A stretch of DNA of 64,000 nt from Acidovorax sp. CCYZU-2555 (lineage in GTDB: Bacteria > Pseudomonadota > Gammaproteobacteria > Burkholderiales > Burkholderiaceae_C), in NCBI RefSeq assembly GCF_018413525.1, contig NZ_JAHCDD010000009.1, positions 1 to 64,000 on the forward strand, given 5' to 3'. This document shows positions 39,136 through 47,345 of this stretch, piece by piece. The position numbers were made by a program, and so were the translations under genes. Within the stretch, counting starts at the first letter, position 1, and every line of letters begins with the position of its first letter. A model generated the notes under the pieces. The model saw nothing but the letters and a program-made list of their open reading frames with translations. It did not search any database and had not been told where the DNA came from.

Positions 39136-41055
39136 TCACTGCAAGCCCGACAGCTTGCCATGCACGATCTGTCCACGAAAACCGCGGTGCGCCTGCTGGA
39201 ACAGTGCACGGATCTCAGGGTAGTCCTCTGGCTGGCACAGCTTGCAGTTGCCGCGCATCGCATTCAATTGAATCCGGTGGTGAACGCTCACGCGCTGGCC
39301 TTTGCGTGTCCATTGCGCCCGGTACTCGCCGGCCGCGTTGCGGAAATGCTGGTTGGCGGGAATGGCGATGATGGGGATGTGGGCGGGAAACTCCACGTGA
39401 TAGGTTTCCTCCCGCTGTCCCACGTCGCACGAAAACGGCGTGGCGTTCGCCGGGGCGGCGGCGCTCGATGCCAGACTGCGAATTGACCAACTGCCAGGCG
39501 GCGTCGGTACGACGATGCCGCCCACCATGCTGAAATCGATGAAGTCGTTTGCCTGAAAGGCATAGGTGGAGCTGAACGGGAGATTCAGGTCGAAGGGGTC
39601 GCCCTTCATTTCGATGCGTCCATGGCCGTCCATGCCGCTGGCGGCCATGAACGACTCCTCCACAGCCGTGCGGTTCTGTGCATTCAGCTGGGAGAACTGG
39701 GCGCGTTGGTAGATTTCGTCGCTTTCGCTCAATTCCAGCCGTGTCTGGCCGTGCAGGTTGCCCGATGGGTCGAAAACCAGGTCCACCGTGACACTGCTGC
39801 GGTTGCGCACAAAATCTCTGTGCGGCGTGTAGGCCAGCCGGGCGTCATGGGTGTGCAACACCGGGGCACCCAGATCGTCGGCGGGCAACTGGCCAAAACG
39901 GGCCCAGGGGCTGGTCGAGTCCACATACAGATCAAACTCGGGGAGGTAGGTCATCACATGGTTGAAACGCTCGACCAGGGGAATGCTGGACAGGATCGGG
40001 CCGCCGCCCGCGCCTATCAATACCGGCGAACTGGCGATTCCCTTGGCTGCCAGCAGCGCTTCCAGCAGGACGACATGGTCCTTGCAATCTCCATAGCGGT
40101 GGTCCAGAACGCTTTGCGCGCTGTGGGGCTCTAGGCCGCCATTGCCCAGATATACCGCGACATAGCGAATGTTCTGTGCAACCCAATGGTGCAAGGCGGC
40201 GGCCTGGGCACGGCGCTCTGTCACTCCCTGTGTGATTTCTTCCGCCAGCACGCGGATGGCTGGCGTGACTTCGGCCGCCGGCTTGGCCTTCAACTGGTAG
40301 GCCTTGGCGAGCTGTGTCCAGTCGCCATAGGTGCTGGCCATGATGGTCGGGCTGAAGGTCCACACCGGCGCCGCGCGGTTCTGCACCGCCAGGGGCTGGG
40401 CGCGCTGATATTGCCAGCGCCAGTGCGCGCGGCCATCGCTCAGGGTCGCGGTATTGCTGCCTTGCACATCGCGGCTGAACACATTCATCGGCATGTCGGC
40501 CGGCGCCGTCAGGGTGACTTCGGCATTTTCATACTGGTTGAATAGGCTGAAGGTGTTCCACAGGCTGAAATAGCCGGGGAAATGGGGGATCTTGCGCGTG
40601 CGGCGTACCTGGTAGGCCAGACGATTGCCGGGAGCCAGGTTGGGAAACACGATGACGCGCACCTTGTGATCGGCATAGATCGGCGCCGCGGCACTGGAAT
40701 GGCTTGCCTGGGTGTAGATGCGTTCCGGCTCCACGTCATGGCGCTGGCCGTCGGCGGTCAGCGTATAGGCCGAGAGCACTTCCAGCGTCTCCATCTTTTC
40801 GCTGTAGCTTTGATAAACCTGGCTGAACTGGTCGATGGCCGCCTTGGTCTTCAGCAGGATCTCCACGTTTTCGGTCGATACGCTGGTGGCATCCGCATTC
40901 ACTTCATGGTCGGCGCGGTAGCGCACGAAGCTGAAGTCATTGCTGATTGCCGCGGTCTGTGCGGTCGACGGGCCTGACGCCGTGGCGTGCGCGTTGGCGG
41001 GATGCGCCGCGACAAGGCATGTCAGCAGGGCAAGTGACGTAATGATGAGTTTCAT
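39136..41055 (-). CDS. Secreted DUF3857/transglutaminase-like protein
   Basis: 639 residues. Signal peptide KLIITSLALLTCLVAAHPANA, then a DUF3857 domain (about 40-210) and a transglutaminase-like cysteine-protease domain. Likely triad: Cys in YGDCKDHVVLLEALL, His in RFNHVMTYL, Asp in LYVDSTSPWA. A beta-rich C-terminal domain follows, with a CKLC pair near the end. The start at 41055 is fixed by the signal peptide. The gene stands alone in an AT-richer patch, so lateral gain is possible. Function of the family is unknown; a periplasmic protein- or peptide-processing role is a guess. Confidence 0.87.
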   Translation of the reverse strand: MKLIITSLALLTCLVAAHPANAHATASGPSTAQTAAISNDFSFVRYRADHEVNADATSVSTENVEILLKTKAAIDQFSQVYQSYSEKMETLEVLSAYTLTADGQRHDVEPERIYTQASHSSAAAPIYADHKVRVIVFPNLAPGNRLAYQVRRTRKIPHFPGYFSLWNTFSLFNQYENAEVTLTAPADMPMNVFSRDVQGSNTATLSDGRAHWRWQYQRAQPLAVQNRAAPVWTFSPTIMASTYGDWTQLAKAYQLKAKPAAEVTPAIRVLAEEITQGVTERRAQAAALHHWVAQNIRYVAVYLGNGGLEPHSAQSVLDHRYGDCKDHVVLLEALLAAKGIASSPVLIGAGGGPILSSIPLVERFNHVMTYLPEFDLYVDSTSPWARFGQLPADDLGAPVLHTHDARLAYTPHRDFVRNRSSVTVDLVFDPSGNLHGQTRLELSESDEIYQRAQFSQLNAQNRTAVEESFMAASGMDGHGRIEMKGDPFDLNLPFSSTYAFQANDFIDFSMVGGIVVPTPPGSWSIRSLASSAAAPANATPFSCDVGQREETYHVEFPAHIPIIAIPANQHFRNAAGEYRAQWTRKGQRVSVHHRIQLNAMRGNCKLCQPEDYPEIRALFQQAHRGFRGQIVHGKLSGLQ

Positions 41056-41202
41056 GTTTGGCTCTTGAAGAATTATTTTTTCCATCAAGATGCATGGCGC
41101 TGAATTGCATTCCCGTGCGGCGGCGGTGGTCTGCCGCATGCAAGCTCGCCCTGGATCCGGCGTGCCAGGATCGGTAAAGCCATGCCCTGCAATGCATCAT
41201 TG

Positions 41203-41222
41203 ATAAATACTATTGTATTTAT
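41203..41222. promoter_or_regulatory. AT-rich palindrome upstream of the DUF3857 gene
   Basis: ATAAATAC-TATT-GTATTTAT, perfect 8-bp arms, about 150 nt upstream of the minus-strand gene start at 41055. A possible operator or promoter element. The rest of 41056-41294 shows no gene. Confidence 0.45.
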
Positions 41223-41294
41223 TATTCGATAGCTTGTCTTGTTTTTTTGCTGCTGCCCATGGTTTTTCGGACCGCATGCCATCGGCCGCGCCAT

Positions 41295-41324
41295 GAAAAA
41301 AGGCCCCGACATGCGGGGCCTTGG
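41295..41324 (-). terminator. TRAP operon terminator
   Basis: Read on the minus strand: AAGGCCCCG / CGGGGCCTT followed by a T run, about 20-50 nt after the DctM stop. Confidence 0.88.
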
Positions 41325-41343
41325 TAGCGGAGGAGGGCGCGGT

Positions 41344-42630
41344 TTACTGGAAGCCCAGCGAGTGAGGCAGCCAGGTCGACAGTTCGGGAATGAAGGTCAG
41401 CAGGATCAGCACCACGAGGTGGGCCAGCAGGAACAGCGGCATTTCGCGCGTCAGGTCGGTGATGGTCACGCGCGTTGCGACCGCGGTCACGAACAGCAGG
41501 CCGCCGACCGGCGGCGTGATCATGCCCAGCGTCAGGTTGACGATCACCACCATGGCGAAGTGCGTGGGATCGATGCCCAGGCTGAACGCGATGGGCGCCA
41601 GGATGGGCACCAGGATCATCACGCCGGGCAGCGGCTCCATGAAGATGCCGAACACCAGCAGCAGGATGTTGACCGCGACCAGGAACATGGTCGGCGACAG
41701 GTTCCAGCTGACGATCAGCTCCGACAGATACTGCGGAATGCCTTCCACCGTGAGCACCCAGGCGAAGGCCGCCGAGGTGGCCATCACCAGCAGCACCGAA
41801 GCGGTGAGCATGGCCGAGCGCGCGGTGATGCCGGGAATGGCTTTCCATTCGAGCGTGCGGTAGATCCACTTGCCGCAGACCAGGGCGTAGAACACCGCGA
41901 CCACCGAAGCTTCGGTGGGCGTGAAGATGCCGAAACGGATGCCGACGACGATCAGCACGATCAGCATCAGCGCGGGAATCGCCTTGAAGCTCGTGACCCA
42001 CATCTGACGCGCGGTCGGACGTGGCTCGGACGAATGGTAGTTGCGCTTCTTGCAGACCCACCAGTTGACGCCGGCCATGGCCAGCGCGATCAGGATGCCG
42101 GGAATGAAGCCGGCCATGAACAGCCCGCCGACCGAGACGTTCTCATCCTGCATCGCATAGATGATCATGCTGACCGAAGGCGGAATGATGGGGCCGACGA
42201 TGGCCGTGCTGGCCGTGAGCGCCGCGGCATAGGGACGGGCGTAGCCGGCCTTGTCCATCATCTTGACCATCATCGAGCCCGGGCCCGCGGCGTCGGCCAG
42301 GGCCGAACCCGAAATGCCCGAGAACAGCGTCAGCGACAGCACGTTGGCATAGCCCAGGCCGCCGCGCAGGTGACCGACGAACTGCGCGGCAAAGCGCAGC
42401 AGCACATGGGTCAGCGCGCCGCCCGACATCAGCTCGGCCGACAGAATGAAAAACGGCACGGCCATCAGCGGAAAGCTGTCGATGCCGGTGAACATTTCCT
42501 TGAACACGACCAGCTGGGGGTAGCGGCCGCCGACCAGCACGGCCAGCGCGGCCGAGATGGCCAGAGCGAAGGCCACCGGAAAGCCCAGCACGAGCAGGAC
42601 GATGATGGCGATGAAAAGGGTGATACCCAT
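41344..42630 (-). CDS. dctM: TRAP transporter large permease
   Basis: 428 residues, about 12 membrane helices, usual length. DctM features: the N-terminal LFIAIIVLLVLGFPVAFALA, SGSALADAAGPGSMMVKMM, TASTAIVGPIIPPSVSMIIYA and LTLGMITPPVGGLLFVTA. It forms the Na+-coupled channel part with DctQ and takes ligand from DctP. It starts 14 nt after the DctQ gene ends, so the two are one operon. Confidence 0.95.
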   Translation of the reverse strand: MGITLFIAIIVLLVLGFPVAFALAISAALAVLVGGRYPQLVVFKEMFTGIDSFPLMAVPFFILSAELMSGGALTHVLLRFAAQFVGHLRGGLGYANVLSLTLFSGISGSALADAAGPGSMMVKMMDKAGYARPYAAALTASTAIVGPIIPPSVSMIIYAMQDENVSVGGLFMAGFIPGILIALAMAGVNWWVCKKRNYHSSEPRPTARQMWVTSFKAIPALMLIVLIVVGIRFGIFTPTEASVVAVFYALVCGKWIYRTLEWKAIPGITARSAMLTASVLLVMATSAAFAWVLTVEGIPQYLSELIVSWNLSPTMFLVAVNILLLVFGIFMEPLPGVMILVPILAPIAFSLGIDPTHFAMVVIVNLTLGMITPPVGGLLFVTAVATRVTITDLTREMPLFLLAHLVVLILLTFIPELSTWLPHSLGFQ

Positions 42631-42644
42631 GGTGCTTGAACCTC

Positions 42645-43166
42645 TTAGATGGACGCTGCGGCGTCCGCATTCATCTCTTCGGACTGCGCGTAATCGCCGG
42701 CCGTGATGTAGTTGCGCGCGACGAACAGCAGGTGCACCAGCATCAGCGCGAAGCCCACGGGCATCGCCAGATAGATATAGGAAATCGGAATGTCGGTCGC
42801 TGCCGTGGTCTGGAAGCGCGTGGCCCAGGCGTAGAGCACCGAGAAATAGGTCATGAAGACGCAGAAGCCCGCAATACCCACGACCACGATGGCGCGCAGA
42901 ATGCGTGCCGAGCGCGTGCTCACGGCGCGGTGCAGGTTGTCGATCGCGACATGGCCGCCAAAGCGCAGCACCAGGCCCGCGCCCAGGAACGTGACCCAGA
43001 TCATCATGTGGCGCGCCACTTCCTCGGCCCAGACGATGGAGTCGCCCGTGGTGTAGCGCAGCACCACGTTGGCAAAGACGATGCAGGCCATGGCCAGCAG
43101 CAGCACGATGAGCAGCCAGCGGTTGCAGGCGACAAGTGCGCGTTCGATTCGTTCAAGCATATGCAT
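42645..43166 (-). CDS. dctQ: TRAP transporter small permease
   Basis: Four helices in about 173 residues: LLIVLLLAMACIVFANVVLRY, then WAEEVARHMMIWVTFLGAGLVLR, the conserved DctQ block, then two more. The start is uncertain. ATG codons at 43166 and 43160 give family-like N-termini, and a GTG at 43226 would add 20 residues; none has a clear ribosome site. It joins DctM to the inner-membrane complex. Confidence 0.9.
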   Translation of the reverse strand: MHMLERIERALVACNRWLLIVLLLAMACIVFANVVLRYTTGDSIVWAEEVARHMMIWVTFLGAGLVLRFGGHVAIDNLHRAVSTRSARILRAIVVVGIAGFCVFMTYFSVLYAWATRFQTTAATDIPISYIYLAMPVGFALMLVHLLFVARNYITAGDYAQSEEMNADAAASI

Positions 43167-43339
43167 ATCGGCTGTCGTGGCGCATACCGGGGAGTACGGG
43201 CGCAGCCGCTTTCTGAAAAAATTCACTTATCTGTGGCACTGCCGCTACCTCAGATTTAGGTAACTGACGGGCACAACGTGGGGGGCACCGAGGAAGGGCC
43301 GCCCAGTCCACAGGGCCCCGAGGGGGCACGCCTCCCTGC

Positions 43340-43379
43340 GTCCCTTGTTCAGGGGAAGCCGCGTAAGCGGCTCAGGGGG
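43340..43379. repeat. Palindromic intergenic element
   Basis: Contains AGCCGC-GTAA-GCGGCT (43357-43372) flanked by G-rich runs (AGGGGA; CAGGGGGTG), between dctP and dctQ. It looks like a Comamonadaceae interspersed element by style; only this copy was seen in the window. Confidence 0.4.
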
Positions 43380-43381
43380 TG

Positions 43382-44368
43382 CTACTTAGTATTCGAAATG
43401 CTGTCCAGCGTCTTCTGGCCGAACTTGGTGGCGTATTGCTTGTATGCGGGCTCCAGGGCCTTGCGGAAAGCGGCCTGGTCGACCTTTTCCACGACCTGCA
43501 TGCCGTGCGACTTGGCTTCTTCCACGCCCTTCTTCTCGACCGCGTCGACAAACGCGCGCGAGGCCAGCGCGCCGCTCTTGGCGCCTTGCGTGAACGCGGC
43601 TTTTTGCGTGTCGTTCAGGCTGGCCCAGAAGCCGGGCGAGACGATCAGCGCGACGGGCGCGTAGACGTGGGCGCTGAGCGTCAGGTGCTTTTGCACTTGC
43701 CACAGCTTGGCCGACGACAGCACCGAAATCGGGTTTTCCTGGCCGTCGATCGTGCCCTGCTGCAGCGCGCCGATCACTTCGGGCCAGGACATGGGCGTGG
43801 GCGAAGCGCCCAGCGTGCGGAAGGCCGTGATGTGCACCGGGTTCTCGGTCACGCGGATCTTCAGGCCCTTGAGGTCGGCAACGTTCTGCACCGCGTGCTT
43901 GTTGTTGGTCAGGTGGCGAAAGCCTTGCTCGCCCCAGGCCAGCGCGATCAGGCCGCGCTTCTGGAACTTGCCCAGCAGGTCCTGGCCGAAAGCGCCGTCG
44001 AGCACGGCGCGCGCATGCGTCGTGTCACGGAACAGGAAAGGAATGTCGACCACGCCCACATCGGGAACGAAGTTGCTCAGCGCGCCCGTGGACACGATCA
44101 CGGCCTCGACGGTGCCCAGTTGCAGGCCTTCGATCAGCTCGCGCTCGCCGCCCAGCGCCGATGCGGGGAACTGCTTGAACTTGAACGCGTTGTTGGTGTT
44201 CTTTTCGACGGAGTCGGCCCAGGCCTGGGCGGCTGCGCCGTAGTGCGAGTTGATCGCCAGCGCATACCCGATCTTGACTTCCTTGGATTGGGCAAGGGCT
44301 GGCACGGCAGCAGTGGCTGCAGCAGCCGCGACGCAGGTGGCAACGAAGGAACGGCGAATCATGCGCAT
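43382..44368 (-). CDS. dctP: TRAP transporter substrate-binding protein
   Basis: 328 residues with a signal peptide (RRSFVATCVAAAAATAAVPALAQ). DctP blocks: VKIGYALAINSHYGAAAQAWA, LQLGTVEAVIVSTGALSNFVP, GLKIRVTENPV (ligand-carboxylate Arg), ALQQGTIDGQENPISVL. It binds a carboxylate ligand in the periplasm. It is the first gene of the operon, 155 nt or more before dctQ, with an AGAGACAAC ribosome site and a TGTCGG palindrome upstream that may be the operator. Confidence 0.95.
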   Translation of the reverse strand: MRMIRRSFVATCVAAAAATAAVPALAQSKEVKIGYALAINSHYGAAAQAWADSVEKNTNNAFKFKQFPASALGGERELIEGLQLGTVEAVIVSTGALSNFVPDVGVVDIPFLFRDTTHARAVLDGAFGQDLLGKFQKRGLIALAWGEQGFRHLTNNKHAVQNVADLKGLKIRVTENPVHITAFRTLGASPTPMSWPEVIGALQQGTIDGQENPISVLSSAKLWQVQKHLTLSAHVYAPVALIVSPGFWASLNDTQKAAFTQGAKSGALASRAFVDAVEKKGVEEAKSHGMQVVEKVDQAAFRKALEPAYKQYATKFGQKTLDSISNTK

Positions 44369-44462
44369 GGCAGTTGTCTCTTGTAGGTGGTGAAATAGGA
44401 ACGGGAACGCTGGCGCATTTTAGGTGCTGTTGCGCGGGAACAAGCTCCCATTGGATGGGCGT

Positions 44463-44480
44463 TGTCGGACATTGCCGACA
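44463..44480. promoter_or_regulatory. Candidate operator of the TRAP operon
   Basis: TGTCGGACATTGCCGACA, 6-bp inverted arms, about 95 nt before the dctP start on the minus strand. The spacing fits a promoter-region operator. The regulator is not in the window. Confidence 0.5.
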
Positions 44481-44498
44481 TTCATGTGACAGGTTGAT

Positions 44499-44531
44499 CG
44501 CATTCGGCGATGGATGCCATCGCCGAATGCG
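44499..44531. terminator. Perfect 15-bp hairpin after the HAD gene
   Basis: CGCATTCGGCGATGG-ATG-CCATCGCCGAATGCG, arms fully complementary, 16 nt after the HAD hydrolase stop (minus strand). There is no T run on either side, so it may protect mRNA ends or be a Rho-aided site rather than an intrinsic terminator. Confidence 0.6.
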
Positions 44532-44546
44532 CGGGCTGTGCCTGGC

Positions 44547-45359
44547 TCAGGCCGGGGTACGGCCCAGAATGGCGTTGGACAGCTCGACAAAACCTTCGCC
44601 ACGCTCGCTGGGCGTCACATAGCGCGGCAGGTGCGCGAGCTGGGGCACGAAGCGCGCGATGTTGGCCACGCCGAAACTGTGGCCGAAGCGCTCGAACATC
44701 AGCTGGTCATTGGTGGAGTCACCGATGTAGACCCAGCGATCGAGCTCGGCGGCCAGGTCGCGGTCGAACAGCGTGCGCACTATCCACTGCGCGCCTTCCC
44801 ACTTGTTGTGCGCGCCGAACCAGCCGTTGATGTGGATGGAGCTCACGGTGGCATTCATGCCGGCCGCGCGCATGATCGCCACGCATTCGTCGATCTGCGC
44901 CTGGGGCAGCTGGGTGAATTCGCTGTGGTCCACGGCGATGTCGCATTCGCGGCCCGCCGAGTCGGTCGCGCGGCGCGCGCCGGGCACCGTGGCCTCGATC
45001 TGTTCAAGCACTTGCTGCATGCGCGCGAAATTGGCGCTGCGCGTGGCCGCGTCTTGCTGATAGAGCTTGTCGAGGCCGCCGGCCGCGTTGCGGCGCAGCG
45101 CCACGGCGCCGTTCTCGGCAACGATGGCATCGACCGGCCAGGCCTGGGCGAACGGTTCGCTCCAGCCCACGGGGCGGCCCGTGATGGGCACGACCTTGAG
45201 GCCGGCATCGCGCAGCGCGGCGATCGATGCGACCACATGCGCGGGCACTTCGCCGTCGGTGGTGAGGGTGTCGTCGATATCGGTGAGCACACCGAGCAAC
45301 CGGCCCGGCGCAGGGCGAGGCCATTGCCCCAGGGGCAGCAGAGTTTCCATGGAAGCCAT
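44547..45359 (-). CDS. HAD-superfamily phosphatase (Cof/MPGP-like, IIB)
   Basis: 270 residues. Motif I is LTDIDDTLTTDGEVP, motif II TGRPVGW, the lysine region NKWEGAQWIV, and motif IV YIGDSTNDQLMFE. The C2B-type cap lies between about 95 and 200. It starts 5 nt after the prfC gene ends and on the same strand, so they are cotranscribed. It probably removes phosphate from a small sugar phosphate; the mannosyl-3-phosphoglycerate phosphatase-like group is the closest by motif. Confidence 0.9.
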   Translation of the reverse strand: MASMETLLPLGQWPRPAPGRLLGVLTDIDDTLTTDGEVPAHVVASIAALRDAGLKVVPITGRPVGWSEPFAQAWPVDAIVAENGAVALRRNAAGGLDKLYQQDAATRSANFARMQQVLEQIEATVPGARRATDSAGRECDIAVDHSEFTQLPQAQIDECVAIMRAAGMNATVSSIHINGWFGAHNKWEGAQWIVRTLFDRDLAAELDRWVYIGDSTNDQLMFERFGHSFGVANIARFVPQLAHLPRYVTPSERGEGFVELSNAILGRTPA

Positions 45360-45364
45360 ATCGA

Positions 45365-46990
45365 TCAGCTATTGCTCAGCGACAGGCCCGCATGCTCGCG
45401 CAGCGGGTGGAAGTGGATCTTGGGAAAGCGCTCCTGCGCCAGGCGCACGTCGTAGGGCGAAGTGCACAGATACGCCAGCGTGCCCGCGGCGTCGTGCGCC
45501 ATGCGCAGCACATAGGCGTTTTCGAACTCGCGCAGTTCGGCCGGGGTGTCGGCCGTGATCCAGCGCGCGCCCGTGTACTGGCAGCCTTCGAGGCGGATGT
45601 CGGCGTCGTACTCGGCCTTGAGGCGGTGCTGCACGACTTCGAACTGCAGCTGGCCGATCGCGCCCAGCAGCATGTTGCCGCCCGCATCGGGCTTGAACAC
45701 CTGGATCGCGCCTTCTTCGCCGAGCTGGGCCAGGCCCTGCTGCAACTGCTTGGTGCGCAGCGGGTTCTTCAGCACCACGGTCATGAACATTTCGGGCGCG
45801 AAGAACGGCAGGCCGGTGAACTGCAGCGCCGCGCCATCGGTGATGGTGTCGCCGAGCTGCACGCCGCCATGGATGGTGAAGCCGATGATGTCGCCCGCAT
45901 AGGCTTCTTCGACGGCTTCGCGGCGCTGGCTCATGAAGGTCACGACGGAAGTCGGACGCATGTCCTTGCCGGTGCGCTGCACGCGCAGCTTCATGCCCGG
46001 CACATAACGGCCCGAGGCCACGCGCACGAAGGCGATGCGGTCGCGGTGATTCGCATCCATATTCGCCTGCACCTTGAACACCACGCCCGAGAAACCCGTG
46101 TCTTCGGGTTCTATGGTCTTGACCACGGGCTGCTTGTTCACGACCAGCGTGCTGACGCGCGGGCCGGGCGAGGGCGACATGTCGACCAGTGCGTCCAGCA
46201 CTTCCATCACGCCGAAGTTGTTCACGCCCGAGCCAAAGAACACCGGCGTCAGCTTGCCGGCGAGAAATGCTTCGTGGTCCCATTCCGGCGATGCGCCGAC
46301 GGCCAGCTCCATGCTTTCCATCGCGGTGTCGAAGGTGTCGCCGAAGCGCGCGCGCAGCTTGTCGACATCGGTCAGCGGAATGGCTTCGAAGTCCTGCGGG
46401 CGGCGCTCGCTGCCCGACTCGAACACCGTCATGGTGCGCGTGCGCAGGTTGATGATGCCGCCGAAGGCCTTGCCCTGGCCCACGGGCCAGGTCATGGGGC
46501 AGCAGGGCATGCCCAGCTCGCGCTCGACTTCATCCATGATGTCCAGCGGATCGCGCACTTCGCGGTCCATCTTGTTGACGAAGGTGATGATGGGCGTGTC
46601 GCGCTGGCGGCAGACTTCGATCAGCCGGCGCGTCTGGGCTTCGACGCCGTTGGCTGCATCGATCACCATCAGCGCCGAGTCGACGGCCGTGAGCACGCGG
46701 TAGGTGTCTTCGGAGAAGTCCTTGTGGCCCGGGGTGTCGAGCAGGTTCACCACATGGTCGCGGTAGGACATCTGCATGACCGACGAGGCCACCGAAATGC
46801 CGCGCTGCTTTTCGATTTCCATCCAGTCGGACGTCGCATGGCGGCTGGCCTTGCGGCCCTTCACTGCGCCCGCGATCTGGATCGCGCCCGAGAACAGCAG
46901 CAGCTTTTCGGTCAGCGTGGTCTTGCCCGCATCCGGGTGGGAAATGATGGCGAACGTGCGGCGGCGCCGGGTCTCAGAAGCGTAGGACAT
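45365..46990 (-). CDS. prfC: Peptide chain release factor 3
   Basis: 541 residues. A GTPase that removes RF1/RF2 from the ribosome after termination. G1 is SHPDAGKTT, G2 near GRKASRHATSDWMEIEKQRGIS, G3 DTPGH and G4 FVNKMDR. EF-G-like domains 2 and 3 follow. The start at 46990 gives the family N-terminus MSYASETRRRRTFAIISHPD; the open frame 54 residues upstream is rejected. The downstream HAD gene belongs to the same unit. Confidence 0.95.
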   Translation of the reverse strand: MSYASETRRRRTFAIISHPDAGKTTLTEKLLLFSGAIQIAGAVKGRKASRHATSDWMEIEKQRGISVASSVMQMSYRDHVVNLLDTPGHKDFSEDTYRVLTAVDSALMVIDAANGVEAQTRRLIEVCRQRDTPIITFVNKMDREVRDPLDIMDEVERELGMPCCPMTWPVGQGKAFGGIINLRTRTMTVFESGSERRPQDFEAIPLTDVDKLRARFGDTFDTAMESMELAVGASPEWDHEAFLAGKLTPVFFGSGVNNFGVMEVLDALVDMSPSPGPRVSTLVVNKQPVVKTIEPEDTGFSGVVFKVQANMDANHRDRIAFVRVASGRYVPGMKLRVQRTGKDMRPTSVVTFMSQRREAVEEAYAGDIIGFTIHGGVQLGDTITDGAALQFTGLPFFAPEMFMTVVLKNPLRTKQLQQGLAQLGEEGAIQVFKPDAGGNMLLGAIGQLQFEVVQHRLKAEYDADIRLEGCQYTGARWITADTPAELREFENAYVLRMAHDAAGTLAYLCTSPYDVRLAQERFPKIHFHPLREHAGLSLSNS

Positions 46991-47345
46991 GTGCGGGTGG
47001 GTGGTCGCTGGCGGTGAGGCCGGCTGCAGTAAGGCGGACGGGCGCGTGTGCGCGGCGCTGATGCAGCGCCTGACGACGGGACCCGAAGAAGACCAGGATT
47101 TTAGCGAGCGCGGCGCACCGGTGGGGCGCAGCGGGAATAAACGGGGGCGCACCTACGCTACGCGCCTGCGGTTGGCGTCCGACGACGGGGGGCGCGTTGA
47201 TGTCGGCCTGGCATCTGGTTTTGCTGACATGCCGATATCTGGCTTTGATGGCATGGCCTGGATTTGACTTCGGTGACCATGGAGTCTCCCGAATGCAGCG
47301 GGTACGGACAGAGGCGCAGGCCACCACCGACCAGGAGCTTGTCTT
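46991..47345. other. 355-nt intergenic region between divergent prfC and the duplicated-domain gene
   Basis: No gene is visible. It must hold the promoters of both directions. The clear structure is a near-direct repeat: CATCTGGTTTTGCTGACAT (47212-47230) and TATCTGGCTTTGATGGCAT (47236-47254), 24 nt apart, about 90 nt before the ATG at 47346. This spacing would suit paired sites for an activator. Confidence 0.5.
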
